A DNA stretch of 64,000 nucleotides from Proteles cristata cristata (taxonomy: Eukaryota; Chordata; Mammalia; Carnivora; Hyaenidae): positions 96,513 through 160,512 of the forward strand of contig JAESUZ010001289.1 in the NCBI GenBank assembly GCA_017311185.1. The letters run 5' to 3'. Shown here one piece after another: positions 1 to 11,965 of this stretch. The stretch's first letter is position 1, and each line of letters opens with the position of its first letter. The notes under the pieces are model-generated. The model was not told where the DNA came from, made no database searches, and saw only the letters and a list, made by a program, of their open reading frames with translations. Both the position numbers and the translations under genes were made by a program.

Positions 1-721
1 AAAACTAGACAAAACCCCCAACACTGTGGAATAGAAGCGCCTCTATTTCTTTCCAATCTTACCTTCTGATGTTTGTAGCTCGTGCTGATGACAGACGGAC
101 AATTGTTTATTTGTATAATGACCATATTTTAAAGATGCACATGGGATTTTCACACGCTGGAGGCTACAGACCTTTTACTATTTTAGATGTTACACGCTTT
201 ACATACGTCAGATCTCTGCTTTGTTTACTTGTCTGCTGGTCACAGACACTCATTTTTATTATTCAGTCTTGTGTATGTTGTTAAGAATCTCATTTCCTGG
301 AGATTTGCACAAGACCTCTTTCAAAACCTAGAGGCATATTATTTCTGTGATTTCTAAATCAAGCTGATGGTGAGAAAAACTGTTTCCAGGCTTCCCTTCA
401 GGGGTGGGGTGGGAAGGTTTTGTATCAGGGGATTTTTAAAGCTATGCTGTGGGTGAAAAGCCATGTTTGAAAAGCACACAGATCTCTCCCACATGAGGCG
501 CAGTCCAGCCCCCTCTTTGTCGCTGTCCGTGAAGGTGTCACTTGGGGGTCTACATTTTTATTGTGCATTTTGTTCATCTGCTGCTTCAAAATGAGGTAGG
601 AAAGAAAATAACTAGTTAGGAAATAGGTTTCAAAACCAGTCAGGTGGTTCTGTTTTCACATCTCCTCACAGAGCTTAACTTAAACGCATCACAGCTTTGC
701 TGTGTGAATTATCTTTTATTT

Positions 722-723
<2 letters not shown>
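1..723. other. Unassigned non-coding sequence
   Basis: Mixed-composition sequence. I see no recognisable repeat, exon or RNA gene. The only open frame of note (69-284) has no motif that I can connect to a protein family. Confidence 0.4.
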
Positions 724-756
<33 letters not shown>

Positions 757-757
757 C

Positions 758-788
<31 letters not shown>

Positions 789-810
789 GACAGAGAGAGA
801 CAGAGAGAGA
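724..810. repeat. Compound microsatellite (TG)16 then (GA)n/(CAGAGAGA)n
   Basis: A pure (TG)16 tract at 724-755 runs directly into a GA-rich tract at 756-810, with CAGAGAGA units near its end. No SINE head or A tail flanks it, so it is not simply the CT-rich body of a SINE. Alternating purine-pyrimidine next to a homopurine run is a composition known to adopt non-B DNA. It is likely to be length-polymorphic. Confidence 0.95.
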
Positions 811-2660
811 ATTATTTTTTAAAGACAAGCAGGGATTTTTTCTTAAGGACTTCCCTAAGGAAAAGGGCCAGTAAGACATCCTCTTTAGTGGGGGTCACCA
901 GGTGCTGAGCGGGAGTGACTGTCACCGGCACCCGTGGGTGAGAAATTCCGCTGTTGGACAAGTATAGTTGTTAAGGGTGTTGCCACAGATGCTTTGTTTG
1001 TGGAAGATGAGGCCACGTGACTCGAGAAGACCCATCTTAATGTTATTATGTTGTAACCGAATAGCAGCTGGTTTCTCCCAAGATGTGGCTTCCCCGGCCT
1101 TCCTTGAGCTCGGGAAAGAGCCTCAACGGTGCTGTGCGCAGGATGGGAGAGCGCCGCACACCCGCCTCCTGACTGCGGCCGTTCTCCCGCCCTCGGCTGG
1201 GATCCCGCTTCACGCTACGGTGAGAACCTGGTTAGAAGTCACTGGGAGGAAACTATCTTGCTGTGTCCCCTTTGAGCCCACCATCTCTCCCTTCATCCCG
1301 CCCCGCCGTCTGCTTGCTGGCCTCCCCCGGCACACGGCTGATGTCTTGTATCATAAATTCTATTCCCCGACTCCTTCAAGAGCATCCATTTCCTGACGAC
1401 TCCCTCTCCCCCTTGGAGGCTCACAACGTCCCTTCAGGGTTTTTCTGCCAACATAGATGCAGGGTTTCCTGTCCCCGGTGCACCCACAACACCCTGCGCG
1501 GCCCCCCCTCACCAGGATGGCTCTGCTCCCCGTGCTCCTCAGCAAACTGCCTTGAGCCACCATCCGCTGATTCTCACCCTTCCCTCCTGGACCCAGTGCA
1601 CCTGCGCCTCTGGCCACACTGCGTGCTCTTAGCAAGGTCACGGGCAACTGGCTTCCTGCGGCTGGCGCTTTCCTACGGCCCCATCCCCACGAACCTGAAC
1701 ATGGTGATCAGTCCCCAAACTCCTCTCTTGTGTCCATGACCCCATCCCAGGTTGGCGTTCTTCCACGACCGCTGACCTTTATCTTCATTCTGTCTTTAGG
1801 ACCGTGTGGTGTGTGTCCTCCGACAGGCGTGAAATGTTCCTTACGGCTCCGCTTTCTCTGTCCGCCCTCCCTACTTACTTACAGACCATCTGTCGAGTGG
1901 CTTGTCCCCTTTGTACGTCTGCTGCTCAAGCTTCTGTCGCTGATCCTGCGCACAACGTCCACGTCAGTATTGGCATTTAGGCGCGTAATGTTCGCTGTAA
2001 AACCAACACAGTCAAAACATAGCCCATCGTTTCTCTAAGTCTCGACCCTGAACTTCTATCTCTTTTTGCCACCCCTGCCTTACTCTCACTTACTCTGTTT
2101 GATTGGCGCGAGTTGTATTCATTCAAATACAAATTTAAAACACTGTGTACTCAATATGGAAAATACAAAGAAGAAAGAGCTAACCATCCCCTCCTCCCCT
2201 CCACAAACAGCCACAACCAACCCTGTGGTACAGGCCCTTTCGGAGCCTTCCGATGCATTTTTACACAAACAGGATCTTCTTAGCTATGATACTTTCAGTT
2301 TCGAGAGATATCGAACCAATTCATACTAAAGGAAACACTAGTTTCCCAGATCATACGACTGAGAAGCTGGTGGGTTACGCTGCCGAATTGGGGCTCAAAT
2401 CAGGAAGTCACACAGCATGTCCTGACCGAGAGGGCTGCCTGGCCAGGTGAGGCTAGGCTCCCCAGCACCAAGGGAGCACTGCCTTCCTGTGCTCTCCGGA
2501 GAGTTCCCGTTGGATCACAACCCACCCCCAGGGTCACAAACCCGCTCGTCACAATTGCTATGGCCGAGCAGCACCCTATCTGGTCAGGTGCCTTCCCCAA
2601 CCCCAACCAACCTGCATGAACCAAGAAAAGAGGGAGAGGATTCCCCCCTTAAATGTTGAG
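811..2660. other. Unassigned sequence, locally GC-rich
   Basis: About 1.8 kb with no repeat that I can name confidently. The part at 1060-1900 is C-rich on the plus strand and carries overlapping open frames on both strands, as expected from base composition. An ancient L2 copy is possible here, but I could not align it by eye. Confidence 0.35.
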
Positions 2661-2689
2661 TGGATCAAAAAGGCGTGCATCTCAGCAAC

Positions 2690-3420
2690 CGTGCCATGAT
2701 AATGCTTTACACTGTTTCTTTCATTAATATCGGGCACATTTTCCCATGTCAATAAAACAAATACATTTTGCAAAACCAGCCTTAATGACGGAGTTACAGT
2801 CAGATGTGTGGATGTTTGATAAAATAACTATTCATTATTCATGGGCATTCAGCACTTTCCCAGTTTTCTTTAAGACAATGTCACACCATGGGGTGCCTGG
2901 GTGGCTTAGTCGGTTAAGCGTCCGACTTTCGCTTGGGTCATGATCTCGCGGTTCGTGGGTTCGAGCCCCGCGTCGGGCTCTGTGCTGACTGCCAGCTCAG
3001 AGCCTGGAGCCTGTTTCAGTCTGTGACTCCCTCTCTCTCTGACCCTCCCCTGCTCACGCTGTCTCTCTCTCCTAGAAATAAATAAAACATTTAAAAAAAA
3101 AAAAATTAAAAAAAAAAAAAAAAAAAAAGACAATGTCACACCAATGTCTTATTAATGAAATACTTGCACACACACTGAATTCACTATTATGCTTAAATAT
3201 TTTTAAGAAATATAATTACTGAGTCAAAAGGCATACTCATTGTTAATTGTTTTGGGTAGATTTTTATCAACTTGCCTTCTAGAAAACTGCAAATGTACCA
3301 ATCCCACCAGCGGAATCAGAAGTCATTGATTTTTTTTCACTCCATAAGAAGTTTTCCCCGTCTTTGTCCAATCCTATAAATAATTGTAATAGTTCTCACT
3401 TTATATTTATCTGATGATCC
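2690..3420 (-). mobile_element. Ancient L1M-like 3' region, antisense, split by a SINE
   Basis: Plus-strand sequence such as CATTTTCCCATGTCAATAAA near 2739 and a stretch around 3220-3310 (a ...GAGTCAAAAGG... motif followed by ...CCAATCCCACCAGC...) resembles the reverse complement of the 3' part of old mammalian L1 elements. A young SINE interrupts it. I assign it from remembered consensus wording, so the subfamily is not given and the edges are approximate. Confidence 0.5.
2872..3143 (+). mobile_element. Felid CAN-type SINE (SINEC_Fc-like), young, full length with TSD
   Basis: The element body is 2889-3126. It has a tRNA-like head (box A region TGGCTTAGTCGG; box B GGGTTCGAGCC), a CT-rich body, AATAAATAAA and an A-rich tail. 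It is flanked by a perfect 17 bp target-site duplication, AAGACAATGTCACACCA, at 2872-2888 and 3127-3143. It belongs to a variant group shared by several other copies here, marked by GCTGACTGCCAGCTC and by CAGTCTGTGACTCCC in place of the more usual CAGATTCTGTG. Intact promoter boxes and a perfect TSD indicate a recent insertion into an L1 fossil. Confidence 0.96.
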
Positions 3421-3689
3421 TTGAGGCTTCACTACTCTTCGGTCCCTACTGTCCCTGCAGTGCGGCGCAGTAGCCGCGGGTCAGCTGAGGGTCCACACTT
3501 CCCAAAAGCCTTCCCCGGAGGCCGCAGGGAGCAGTAATGACCGTGGGAAGAGTAGGGACAGCTGCCCTCTCTGGAGCACAAGGGGGCAGCTGTGGTGTCA
3601 AACCACTGATACCATCATCTGTCTCATCGCCTTGCCTGCCTTCCTGCCTCCCACCCTCCCCAACTTCCCCCTGCACAAGTTCCCACAGT

Positions 3690-4290
3690 GTCCCCAAGCC
3701 CCCAGACCTCCCCCTGCAGAACCACCCACATGACCCCAGCCCCCCAGACCTCCCCCTACATAACTACCCACATGACCCCAGCTCCCCAGACCTCCCCCTA
3801 CACAACTACCCACATGACCCCAGCTCCCAGACCTCCCCTACCAACCACCCACAGTGCCCCCAGGCCCCCAGACCTCCCCTGCACAACTTCCCACAGTGTC
3901 CCGGGCCCCCCAGACCTCCCCTGCACAACCACCCACATGACCCCAGCCCCCAGACCTCCCCTGAACAACCACCCACATGACCCCAGCTCCCAGACCTCCC
4001 CTGCACAACCTCCCACAGTGCCCCCAGCCCCCCAGACCCCTGCACAACCTCCCACAGTGCCCCAGCCCCCAGACCTCCCCCTGCACAACCTCCCAAAGTG
4101 CCCCCAGCCCCACCGACCTCCCTGCACAGCCTCCCACAGTGCCCCCAGCCCCTCCGACCTCCCCCTGCACAACCTCCCACAGTGCCCCCAGCCCCTCCGA
4201 CCTCCCGCCGCACAACCTCCCACAGTGCCCCCAGCCCCCAGCCATCCCTCTGCACAACCTCCCACAGTGCCCCCAGGCCCAGACACCCCT
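3690..4290. repeat. Minisatellite, unit 39-43 bp, about 15 copies, C-rich plus strand
   Basis: Units contain CAGACCTCCCC followed by a CACAAC stretch and one of two endings: ACCCACATGACCCCAG (type A) or TCCCACAGTGCCCCCAG (type B). Type A dominates at the left end and recurs near 3930-3985. Type B alternates in the middle and fills the right end, where CAGACCTCC drifts to CCGACCTCC. Period lengths vary from 39 to 43 bp by single-base C-run changes. The strand asymmetry leaves frames open on both strands (for example 3688-4800 plus), but there is no coding signal beyond the repeat. Confidence 0.93.
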
Positions 4291-4429
4291 GCCCCCGTTA
4301 TACCTAGTTTGTTCTTAATGCTGTGGCCTCTTTGGGGTCTTTCTCCTGGAACGTTCTGCTGTCAGCATCTGCACAGCCACCTCCTTCATATTATCTGGAT
4401 TTCGTTTTCATTATCCACAACACAAGGAA

Positions 4430-4670
4430 ACCTAACTTCGCTGCCTAATCTGCAGAGGTGCCTGCCTCCCCACCCCAGCCACGGTCTCTCGCCCTGTTCC
4501 ATGGTCCTCACAGAACTTGCTGTCTACATTTTGCCCAGTTATTTGTGCTCTGATTGTGGGTCTCTCCCACTAGAAGGTAAGTGGGGGCCTGTATCCTGCC
4601 CGTCCTGTGCCACCTGGATCCGCCTCACCCGTGTCCAGCACTCAGTAGGTGCCTATCACATGAGTGCCCC
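4430..4670 (+). mobile_element. L2 LINE fossil, 3' end, sense
   Basis: The stretch CTCCCACTAGAAGGTAAG near 4563, followed by a gap and CAGCACTCAGTAGGTGCC near 4637, matches the layout of the L2 3' end (ACTAGAATGTAAGCTCC ... GCACATAGTAGGCGCTC). Heavily diverged; edges approximate. Confidence 0.6.
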
Positions 4671-4679
4671 TGGCTACTC

Positions 4680-4870
4680 AGGTGGAAAACCAGAGTCAAC
4701 CTTGACTCATGCTTTCTTTAAGGTTGATTCATTTGACTTTCCTTTTCTAAATTCTCTTGAATCATTCACCTCTTCTATTGAAATATTGGCCCTACGATAA
4801 TCCTATGTCGCTTACATCTGGGTTATTGTAATACCCTCTGAAGTGCACTGGCTTTTTTCTGTTTCTCTTT
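4680..4870 (+). mobile_element. Second L2 LINE fragment, sense, internal region
   Basis: Segments AACCTTGACTCATGC near 4698 and TCTGGGTTATTGTAATA near 4817 resemble the internal L2 segment upstream of its 3' end. It lies downstream of a 3' terminal fragment, so the order implies two separate L2 copies or a rearrangement. Confidence 0.5.
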
Positions 4871-7452
4871 CTACTACTTTTTCATATAAAGCATTATGGA
4901 ATTAGTGTTCTGTAAAAGAGAGAAAAATGTCCTGTGTGAATTAAAGTGGTTGTAGCTATTTCTTTCTGAGTAGAAGAAATCCTATTAGTAGGGAAGTGAG
5001 TTGTTATACTGTTCCCTCCCATGGCGGCTAAGTGCGGAGAGAAGGGAAATAGGACAGCTTTGGTCCTGGGAAAGGGCATGGTCTGGAGCATATCCGTTCT
5101 GTTGGCCGGGCGCCATGATTACAGGTTGAATACGCAGGGGAGAGTCCAGAGCTCTACCCGCGGTGGGAACCTGAAAGGCTTTGGATCATAAATTGAGGGA
5201 GGTTAGTTTAGTGAGAAAGTCAAAGGAGAAGGAGCTGATGTGTGAACAGAGTCTGGGAAGAAGCCCAGGGTGACGTGGTGGTGGAAGAAACCCTGGTGGC
5301 CACAAACACCCAGTGGAGGTGCTTATACCCACAAATATGTCGCACGACAAAAGTTTCACGGGAAAGGCACAGACAAGGGTCCTTATGTCACAGCTGAAGT
5401 GGTGCAGGAGAAAGAGGATGTGCTAAATAACATCATGCATGTGTTCAGTTAGCTCAGCTCAGCGACAGGGAGGAAACATACCAGCCAAACCCCGATTCTT
5501 CTGAATAACTGGACATTTGTCTTCCTACGGGGAGTAGTGCTAAGGCTAATCTGGCTTGGAACTCAAAAAGGAAGATCTCTAGGTTGACCTGTAAGACACA
5601 TTTTGAGGCCATTTTTTACCTGTAAATCCTCTATGGGGTAGGATTTAGTGCCTTCCCATGCTCATGGCTGAAGTACTGACTACTGGGCCAAACATGCAAA
5701 ATCTCCATGTTCTGGCTTTTGCTAACCTTTGTAAATGTTCTCCGAACCCTGCCCTGTGTGAGTCATAGTCCCTGAACAGAAAAGACGAGATCACATATAT
5801 TTTTTGGTACCAATTTTTGGATCAGTGTTGGGATAATGATAAGTCTGAGGATCATCTCAAGGAAAAAATGGTGGAAGACGTTGAGTACGCTTGGCCTCGA
5901 AAGGCAAGATTCTGAAGGACGTTGAATGTTTCTGCAACTGGTTGAAAGGTGGTGAGTGGGAGCACGGTGGTCAACATATTTGTAGCTCCCAAGGGTAACA
6001 GATCTTTGGGCAAAACACAAAAGGAGGCAAATTTTGAATCAATGTAGGAAGACCTTCTAAGCAACAGAGTTGGAATAAACTGACCAGAGACATTCAAACA
6101 CAGGCAGCCCCTGTGGGCTGACCTTTGAGGGACAGTGCCCTGGAGTGCAGGCAGTTGTCACAAATCTCCCTGAGACCCTTTCAAAGCCTAAGGGTCTGTG
6201 ATTACAGACTGACCTTGTCATGTCTGGGAGAGTCAGAATGGTTCCCGCTGAGCTCTTAGCCACCCACCCTTACAGATCTTCTTGACCTCATTTTATTTTC
6301 CCCTTCCCTATGGAGTATCCTGTCTATGCCAAACATGGGCACAAAACATAGTCGTTTCTGGCTTGGGTTTTCTTTCACGTGCGTGTCTGCTATTCTCAGT
6401 TAGACCGTGACCCCTCTGATGACAAGGACCATGTATTATTCTTTTCGCCATGAGAGCCTGGTAGATGTCCCACTCCCCCACTCCCAACCACCTACGTGTT
6501 TTAGCCCAGACTCCAGTTTCCTTCAAGGCTGCTAATTCCAAGGAATATCTTAGACAGCCTCTTTTCATTCATGGAAGAAGGTGATTGAGTCAAATAATTC
6601 ACCCAACGAATTAATGTCAGAATATTTAGTGAGCCTTTCATTTTAAATAACACTCCAGGAGAAAGTAATGCTTTAATTAGAAAGAAAATTAATATCTGGT
6701 AGTGGACTCTCGGACTTGAGGGCCAGAGAGAAGAGAAGAGAAGATATGGCAACTGCTGGCACATTCCAGAATCTTCAACTATCTCCATGGCTTCTCTTTA
6801 CTTTGAATCTGCCTGAGACTGTTCCCATCCATGATGATGAACTCCTGACATACCTAAGTTTTTACAGTTCTCCCTTCTACACCATGGTCGTAGAGTGTTA
6901 TTTTATACCATGGACTGGTTCTATGTTTCCTATAGTTCATAATCATTGTGATTGAATTAAGGAAGAATCTCATTTTCTAAAGAAATTGGGCATTCATTTC
7001 TCTGAGCAATGTCTCCCTGCAGACATTCAGATTGGCTAGTTTGGAGTTCTTTCAAAGTCCTCTGATTTTATTATATTTAGAATTCCTATAATAGTGGATC
7101 TCAGAGTCCATCTAAACTATAAGTAAGCAATACTAAGTTTCTAAGACATCTCTATAGAGATAAATAAATTAATATATTTACATATTTAATAAAGAACAAT
7201 AAAAATCCTTTGCTAAATTCTTGGTAAAACTTTTTCTCTTAAAAACTTGTGTTTCATTCTAATTAATGCATTTCAGAATGATTTATACTGAGTTGAATTA
7301 AACTTCAGCAAACTTATTGAAATCAAATTGGTGACAGCATTTATAGATGATAATTAAATCAGGGATGGAGGTGGAGGATAAAACTATTATACATTTATTT
7401 CAATTTTCATCCACAAAACATACTGGTTCAAATCTGGGTTATGTGTACATTT
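4871..7452. other. Unassigned non-coding sequence
   Basis: About 2.6 kb without a recognised element. The short open frame at 5270-5452 and its neighbours show no family motif. The end (about 7140-7320) is AT-rich. Old degraded transposons are likely but I cannot identify them by eye. Confidence 0.35.
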
Positions 7453-7663
7453 TTCAAAATGTTTATTTATTTTTGAGAGAGAGAGAGGAAGAGACAGAGT
7501 GCAAGCAGGGGAGGGTCAGAGAGAGAGGGAAACACAGAATCCGAAGACAGGCTCCAGGCTCTGAGCTGTCAGCACAGAGCCCGGCGCAGGGCTCGAACCC
7601 ACAAACCGTGAGATCATGACCTGAGCTGAAGTCAGATGCTTAACCGACTAAGCCACCCTGGAG
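7453..7663 (-). mobile_element. SINEC_Fc-like SINE, antisense
   Basis: Read on the minus strand, the tRNA-like head is at 7640-7663, box B (GGTTTGTGGGTTCGAGCCC) is near 7590-7608, the CT-rich body follows, and the A tail ends at about 7453. The head is damaged (CCACCCTGGAGC instead of CCACCCAGGTGCC) and several substitutions suggest moderate age. No clear TSD seen. Confidence 0.92.
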
Positions 7664-10040
7664 CTGCTCGCCACCATAAAAGAATGTTTTTAAAGAGCTC
7701 AGTGTGCATGGTTGCACTTCTCAACTGCTAAATAGTTAGATTTCAGAGACTGATTGTCGAATGTGAACAGTATCAACGGGACAGGTAAGGTGTTGTACAG
7801 TCAGCTCGTGAAGTATAAGGTATCCTGTTAGGTATGTTAGATCATTTGCAGTATCTCACTAGTTTTGAATTTCCTTTCTTGTCTTTTTCTTCCCCTTTTC
7901 CTCTCTCTTGTTTCCCCTTGCAACTTAGCTTCTATAACTGTTCTCAGCCTCCTTCAGGCTCGCCGATTCTGTCCTCAGACGTCTCCAGGTGGAAGGGGCG
8001 CAGGAGACCCTTCCCTTCCTCTGCTCACTGCAAGTAGAAGGCTCTTTGTCTGCGTTGGGGAGAAGGTCGGGAGCGCCAAGGAGCCCGGCCGGCGGCTCAG
8101 GTGCACAGGCCCGTCTGTGACTGGGGCCCAGAGGAGCAGGGGACGCTCCCCGTCCCAGCGAGATGGCTGCCGTCATACCAGCATGTCCCGCAGCCACCAC
8201 CGAGGGGCCGGGAGCCTGAAGAGGGGTCCTGGCTGTTCTCCAGGGGCAGGAGGAGCTCTGAAAGTCTCCCTGGGGTTCTAGCCTCTCCAGGCTCGGGTGC
8301 CAGGAGCTCACGGGCGCCCACAGCCTGTGCGGGCACAGCACTCCTGGGGTGTATCGTTTCTCTTGAATGAACCATCAGCCCCAGGGTCTTGGAGCTAGTG
8401 TGGCCTGTCCGTGTTCCGCAGCGCTCCTGAGGGCCGCCTCCCGGGTCAACGTCACTCCAGCTTCTTGCTGCGTACCTTTAACTTTGGAGCACAAGCCCCT
8501 CTTTTCACGAGCTTTCCTCTTCTGAGATTCCCAAACGAAGAAAAATTTTTAAAAAATGTCGTGGGCTTTCACATAGGAAAGGTCAGTAAAATGTATTTAT
8601 TAGATGAATGTCACAGGGATGATAATCTGCTCTCGTTCCTGTAATGAAAATATCAACTCACTCTGGGGTTATTCGGTGACTGAATGGTGGAGTAATTCTT
8701 ACTCACGGTGTGGCAGCGTAGGAAAGGGAAAACGGCCACATAAATTCGGCATAAATGAATAAAATGACTTATTATTATCTCAAATTTCCTTTCCAGAAAG
8801 AAAACTCCACCTTAACACAACATATATGCATCATCTGGATACAGTCGGCCTATCAGAGTAAAGCAGACGGTTTACCGATGCTTCCCCTTTTCCGAGGACT
8901 TTTCATCTAGAATTATATTTGAACTATGTCTATGCCCTCGTCACTTGATGCTAAAATTATTTTATTACACTCTTGCCTGGAAAGTTTTTTCAGCCATATT
9001 ATCGTTCTAATACAATGATTATCTGCACATAATGTGGGCTGAATTTGAAGTACTTTTTAACTTACAATTTCCAGATAATTATCACCAGCTCGCAGTCACC
9101 CCGTGAGTTGGGCTCTGAAAGTCGAGGAGGGGGTGAAGTGCATGGTCCTGGCTCTTTTCTTCCATAGAAATAAGGTCATAGGATGGTGAATCTCCAGGCC
9201 TGCCAGCAACACCTTTTTTCACCCGTCACCTACCTGCGGAACAGCACGACCATGAAATTAGGTCTAGGATTTCAGCATTTGTATAATATGATGTTAACAT
9301 TCAAAGCGTATTCAGGTATTTGTTAACCATATCGAGTAGGGCTTCTTAGCAAGACGGCTGGACCACAGACCTCCTAAATTTTCAGTGAATCACTTCAAAT
9401 CCTCACCACTGTTCTCCCCTCCCATCCATTCCTGACCAGATCTATGCACTGAAGGCAAGACCTGCTGAAACATGCTCTCCCTGTCTCTACGGGTTGGCTC
9501 TTTGCGCCCGTATATTTGGCTCAGTTCTTAGCAGTGGTGAGCTGGTCGCATTGTGGTGACATTGAACGTTCTTTTAGTGCCTGAGGGCGCTGCCTATGGT
9601 GGCTGCACCCCCTTCTCTAGGAGACAGTGCTTCTTGAGTGCTGGAGCGGGTTCTCCTGGCCGCGCGGGGGCGTGGGGGACTCACCGTGTGCCCCAGATAA
9701 AGATGGCACTTATGGGAAGACATTTATTTTATTTAATAGAAAGTAATCTTAATTCTTTTTCATTAAAACACCTTGGACTGATGGGAAGGTTGTCCTGGGA
9801 AAGATAGAATGTCTCTCCCAAGGACCAAAGCAGAGACAGTGAGGCCATGTCCAGTGCAGCCCCCGCCCCTCGATGCCCACCCCACCACTGCTGGGCTCCC
9901 GGAAGAGACACCAGCCCTTCCTTCTGAGCCAGAGGAGGCTCTCACGTGGCTAATTTGTCACAGTTACCTGTGCTTAGGATGCCCTAAGAAAGACTCGGTG
10001 GGAAAAGACAGTGAAGACACAGGGCCCCTGGATCAGTGTC
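7664..10040. other. Unassigned sequence with a GC-rich patch at 7960-8460
   Basis: No named repeat recognised. The patch at 7960-8460 is GC-rich with moderate CpG and holds overlapping open frames on both strands, the expected behaviour of stop-poor GC-rich DNA. The rest (8500-9500) is AT-richer and featureless to me. Confidence 0.35.
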
Positions 10041-10049
10041 GGGTCGGCT

Positions 10050-11030
10050 CTCCTCTGGCATCCAGTCAGCGGTTCTGAGGAAGAGGAGAGAAGATATGGA
10101 GCCCGGCCTCTCTTGGAGGCCATTCTCTGTCCAGGGTCATTGGTCCTCATGTACACCGTGCAGGCTTCTGGCCGGGCCTCTGGAAAGGTGAGTGATGCAA
10201 TGTCTGTGCCACACTTGTGGGGTCCTAACACGTGCTTTCTCTCTCCAGGCCTTGCGTCTCTTGCTTTTGGGGTGTCCTTTGGGTTTTCGTTGGAATTGTG
10301 TGTCCCAAGCAGGAAATGAGTCCCGGAGGACCTAGATGTGTAGGTCCATGTGTATGTGTGTCACTGTGGGCAGGCGTCCAGGGTGCTGGGTCCCCGTGCT
10401 GGGGCCTCTCCAGGCAGAGCCCAGGGCCAGGCCAGCTGTCCGCACAGCTGCGGGGCTGATGGGAGCGTGTGGGCAGGAGGAGCGCTCGTATTCGCATCGC
10501 CCAGCCCTCTGCAGCTCCGGGTCTGTGTGGCCAGGCGGCTCCCTGGCCCTTCCCCGCTGACGTGTCCCCGTGTGTCCCCTCACACCCGGCCGCGATGAGA
10601 CCACAGTGCCGCGGGAAGAGCTCTCTTCCTTCTGACGGGACGAGGCCCGGGCCCAGCCTCCGATCGGGGGGTGCGTTGAAGACGTTGATGGGTGCGGCCT
10701 CTTCCCTCAGGACCGAGGGTTGGGGCGCTGCTGGGGGAGCCCCGTGCGGGAGGGCCAGTGTCCCCGCGTGGTGGCAGGGGGTGGGGACATTGTCGGGATG
10801 TACTTTCTCCGCGTCCCCTCCTGCATTGGTGGCCAGACGGCCGGGCGGTGTTTCTCCCACCTGAGTCAAGGCTGCTTGCCGTCGTCCAGGGAGAGCAGGC
10901 TGTTGACTTGCGACAGAGGCTGGTTCTGGGCTAAGGCAGCCGCCCGACCCCACCGACCCCCCCCCCCCCACCAGGACACCGCACGGGGCTGAGGGGCAGT
11001 GGACGTGAGCGGATTCCCTTCACAAAGCCT
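10050..11030. promoter_or_regulatory. CpG-dense block (candidate CpG island), core about 10430-10900
   Basis: By hand count, roughly 29 CpG occur in about 330 bp at 10440-10765. With GC near two thirds, the observed/expected ratio is around 0.8, above usual island thresholds. The block includes a run of 13 C at 10957-10969. No splice-supported exon or known first exon is recognised. It could be an orphan or intragenic island, or a GC-rich segment in a biased-gene-conversion hot spot. The 248-codon open frame on the minus strand (10225-10971) is probably a by-product of composition. Confidence 0.55.
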
Positions 11031-11084
11031 ATCTCCCTGGCACTGGGGTGGGGGGAGGTGGTAGGTTCAGGACATGAAGGGGGG

Positions 11085-11285
11085 GCTGCCGTGGCTGCCG
11101 GGGCTTGAGTCCTGAGTCACTGTCCCCAACAGTGTGACCTCGGTAAGACACCTGACCCTCTGTGCCCTCACTCCAGTTGTCGGTCAAACTGAGATGCCGG
11201 CGGCCACTTTCCAGGGGCCGCTCACATGATGTGCAGGGCTCAGCGCTGCGCCTGGCGAGGGCTCGGTGACTCCCAGTCCCCCGTG
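11085..11285 (+). mobile_element. MIR fossil, sense
   Basis: The core GTGTGACCTCGGTAAGACAC at 11131, followed by CTGTGCCCTCA and later CAGCGCTGCGCCTGGCGA, follows the MIR consensus order (TGTGACCTTGGGCAAG, CTGTGCCTCAG, ...GTGCCTGGCA). Strongly diverged. Confidence 0.55.
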
Positions 11286-11663
11286 CACCTGCCCCTCTTG
11301 GGGAGGCCCCGTCTGTGTCCAGTGACCCGCGAAAGGCTTGGGGACTGACTAGGAGACACTCCTCAGCCTCTCGTGGCCAGAGATCGCCCCTCCCCCTCCC
11401 CGTCCCCCTGCCCCCTGGGCCCTGTGGGCTCACCAGCATCCTTCCCCACCCTCTGCTGCTCCCGGTGGGGGCGGGGGCGCTGCTTCCCTCTGGAGCCCCG
11501 CCCTTCTCAAGTTGTAAGAGTGAGTCTGGAAGGAGCCGAGGGAGGAAGGCATCTGGGGTGGGTGCCAGGGCTGATCCTAACCCAGGAGGCCCTGGCTGTC
11601 AAAGGTCAGGATGAATAAAATGATTACACAGTCAGTTTGTGGACTGATTTCTTTTTTTCTCCC

Positions 11664-11851
11664 ATATTTATTTATTTATTTATTTTGCAGGTGGGGAGGG
11701 GCAGAGAGAGAGGGAGAGAGAGAATCCTAAGCAGGCTTCACACTGTCAGAGTAGAGCCCAACGCAGGGCTCGAACTCATGAACGGTGAGATCAAGACCTG
11801 AGCTGAGATCAAGAGCCAGATGCTCAACCAACTGAGCCACCTGGGCACTCC
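11664..11851 (-). mobile_element. Older CAN-type SINE, antisense
   Basis: On the minus strand: head GTGGCTCAGTTGGTTGAGC near 11822-11840, a degraded box B around 11768-11780, a CT-rich body and a (TAAA)n tail at 11664-11688. It carries TCTGGCTCTTGATCTCAGCT in place of the felid CCGACTT...GCTCAGG text, a feature of older CAN subfamilies. Confidence 0.9.
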
Positions 11852-11965
11852 CTCCCCCTCCGTTTCTGTATTTAGTCTGCTGCCTGCAGGAAAGGAATCT
11901 AAACAGGTGTAGCACATTCCTTTCTCTGGTCTTCTTCACAAGAATGACTTCTATGCATTCATAGA

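Noticed and set aside
2940..2975. tRNA gene-like box A and box B sequences at many sites
   Set aside because: They are the tRNA-derived heads of CAN-type SINEs followed by CT-rich bodies and A tails, not tRNA genes. No cloverleaf is completed.
3688..4800. 370-codon proline-rich open frame
   Set aside because: The proline-rich half is a C-rich minisatellite and the rest crosses two L2 fossils. Minus-strand frames over the same DNA are also long.
5270..5452. 60-codon open frame with a mixed, protein-like composition
   Set aside because: No homologue recognised, no splice or Kozak support, and the length is within chance expectation.
10225..10971. 248-codon open frame on the minus strand
   Set aside because: It lies in CpG-dense DNA where stops are rare. 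Overlapping plus frames are equally open and no domain is recognised. The CpG block itself is reported instead.
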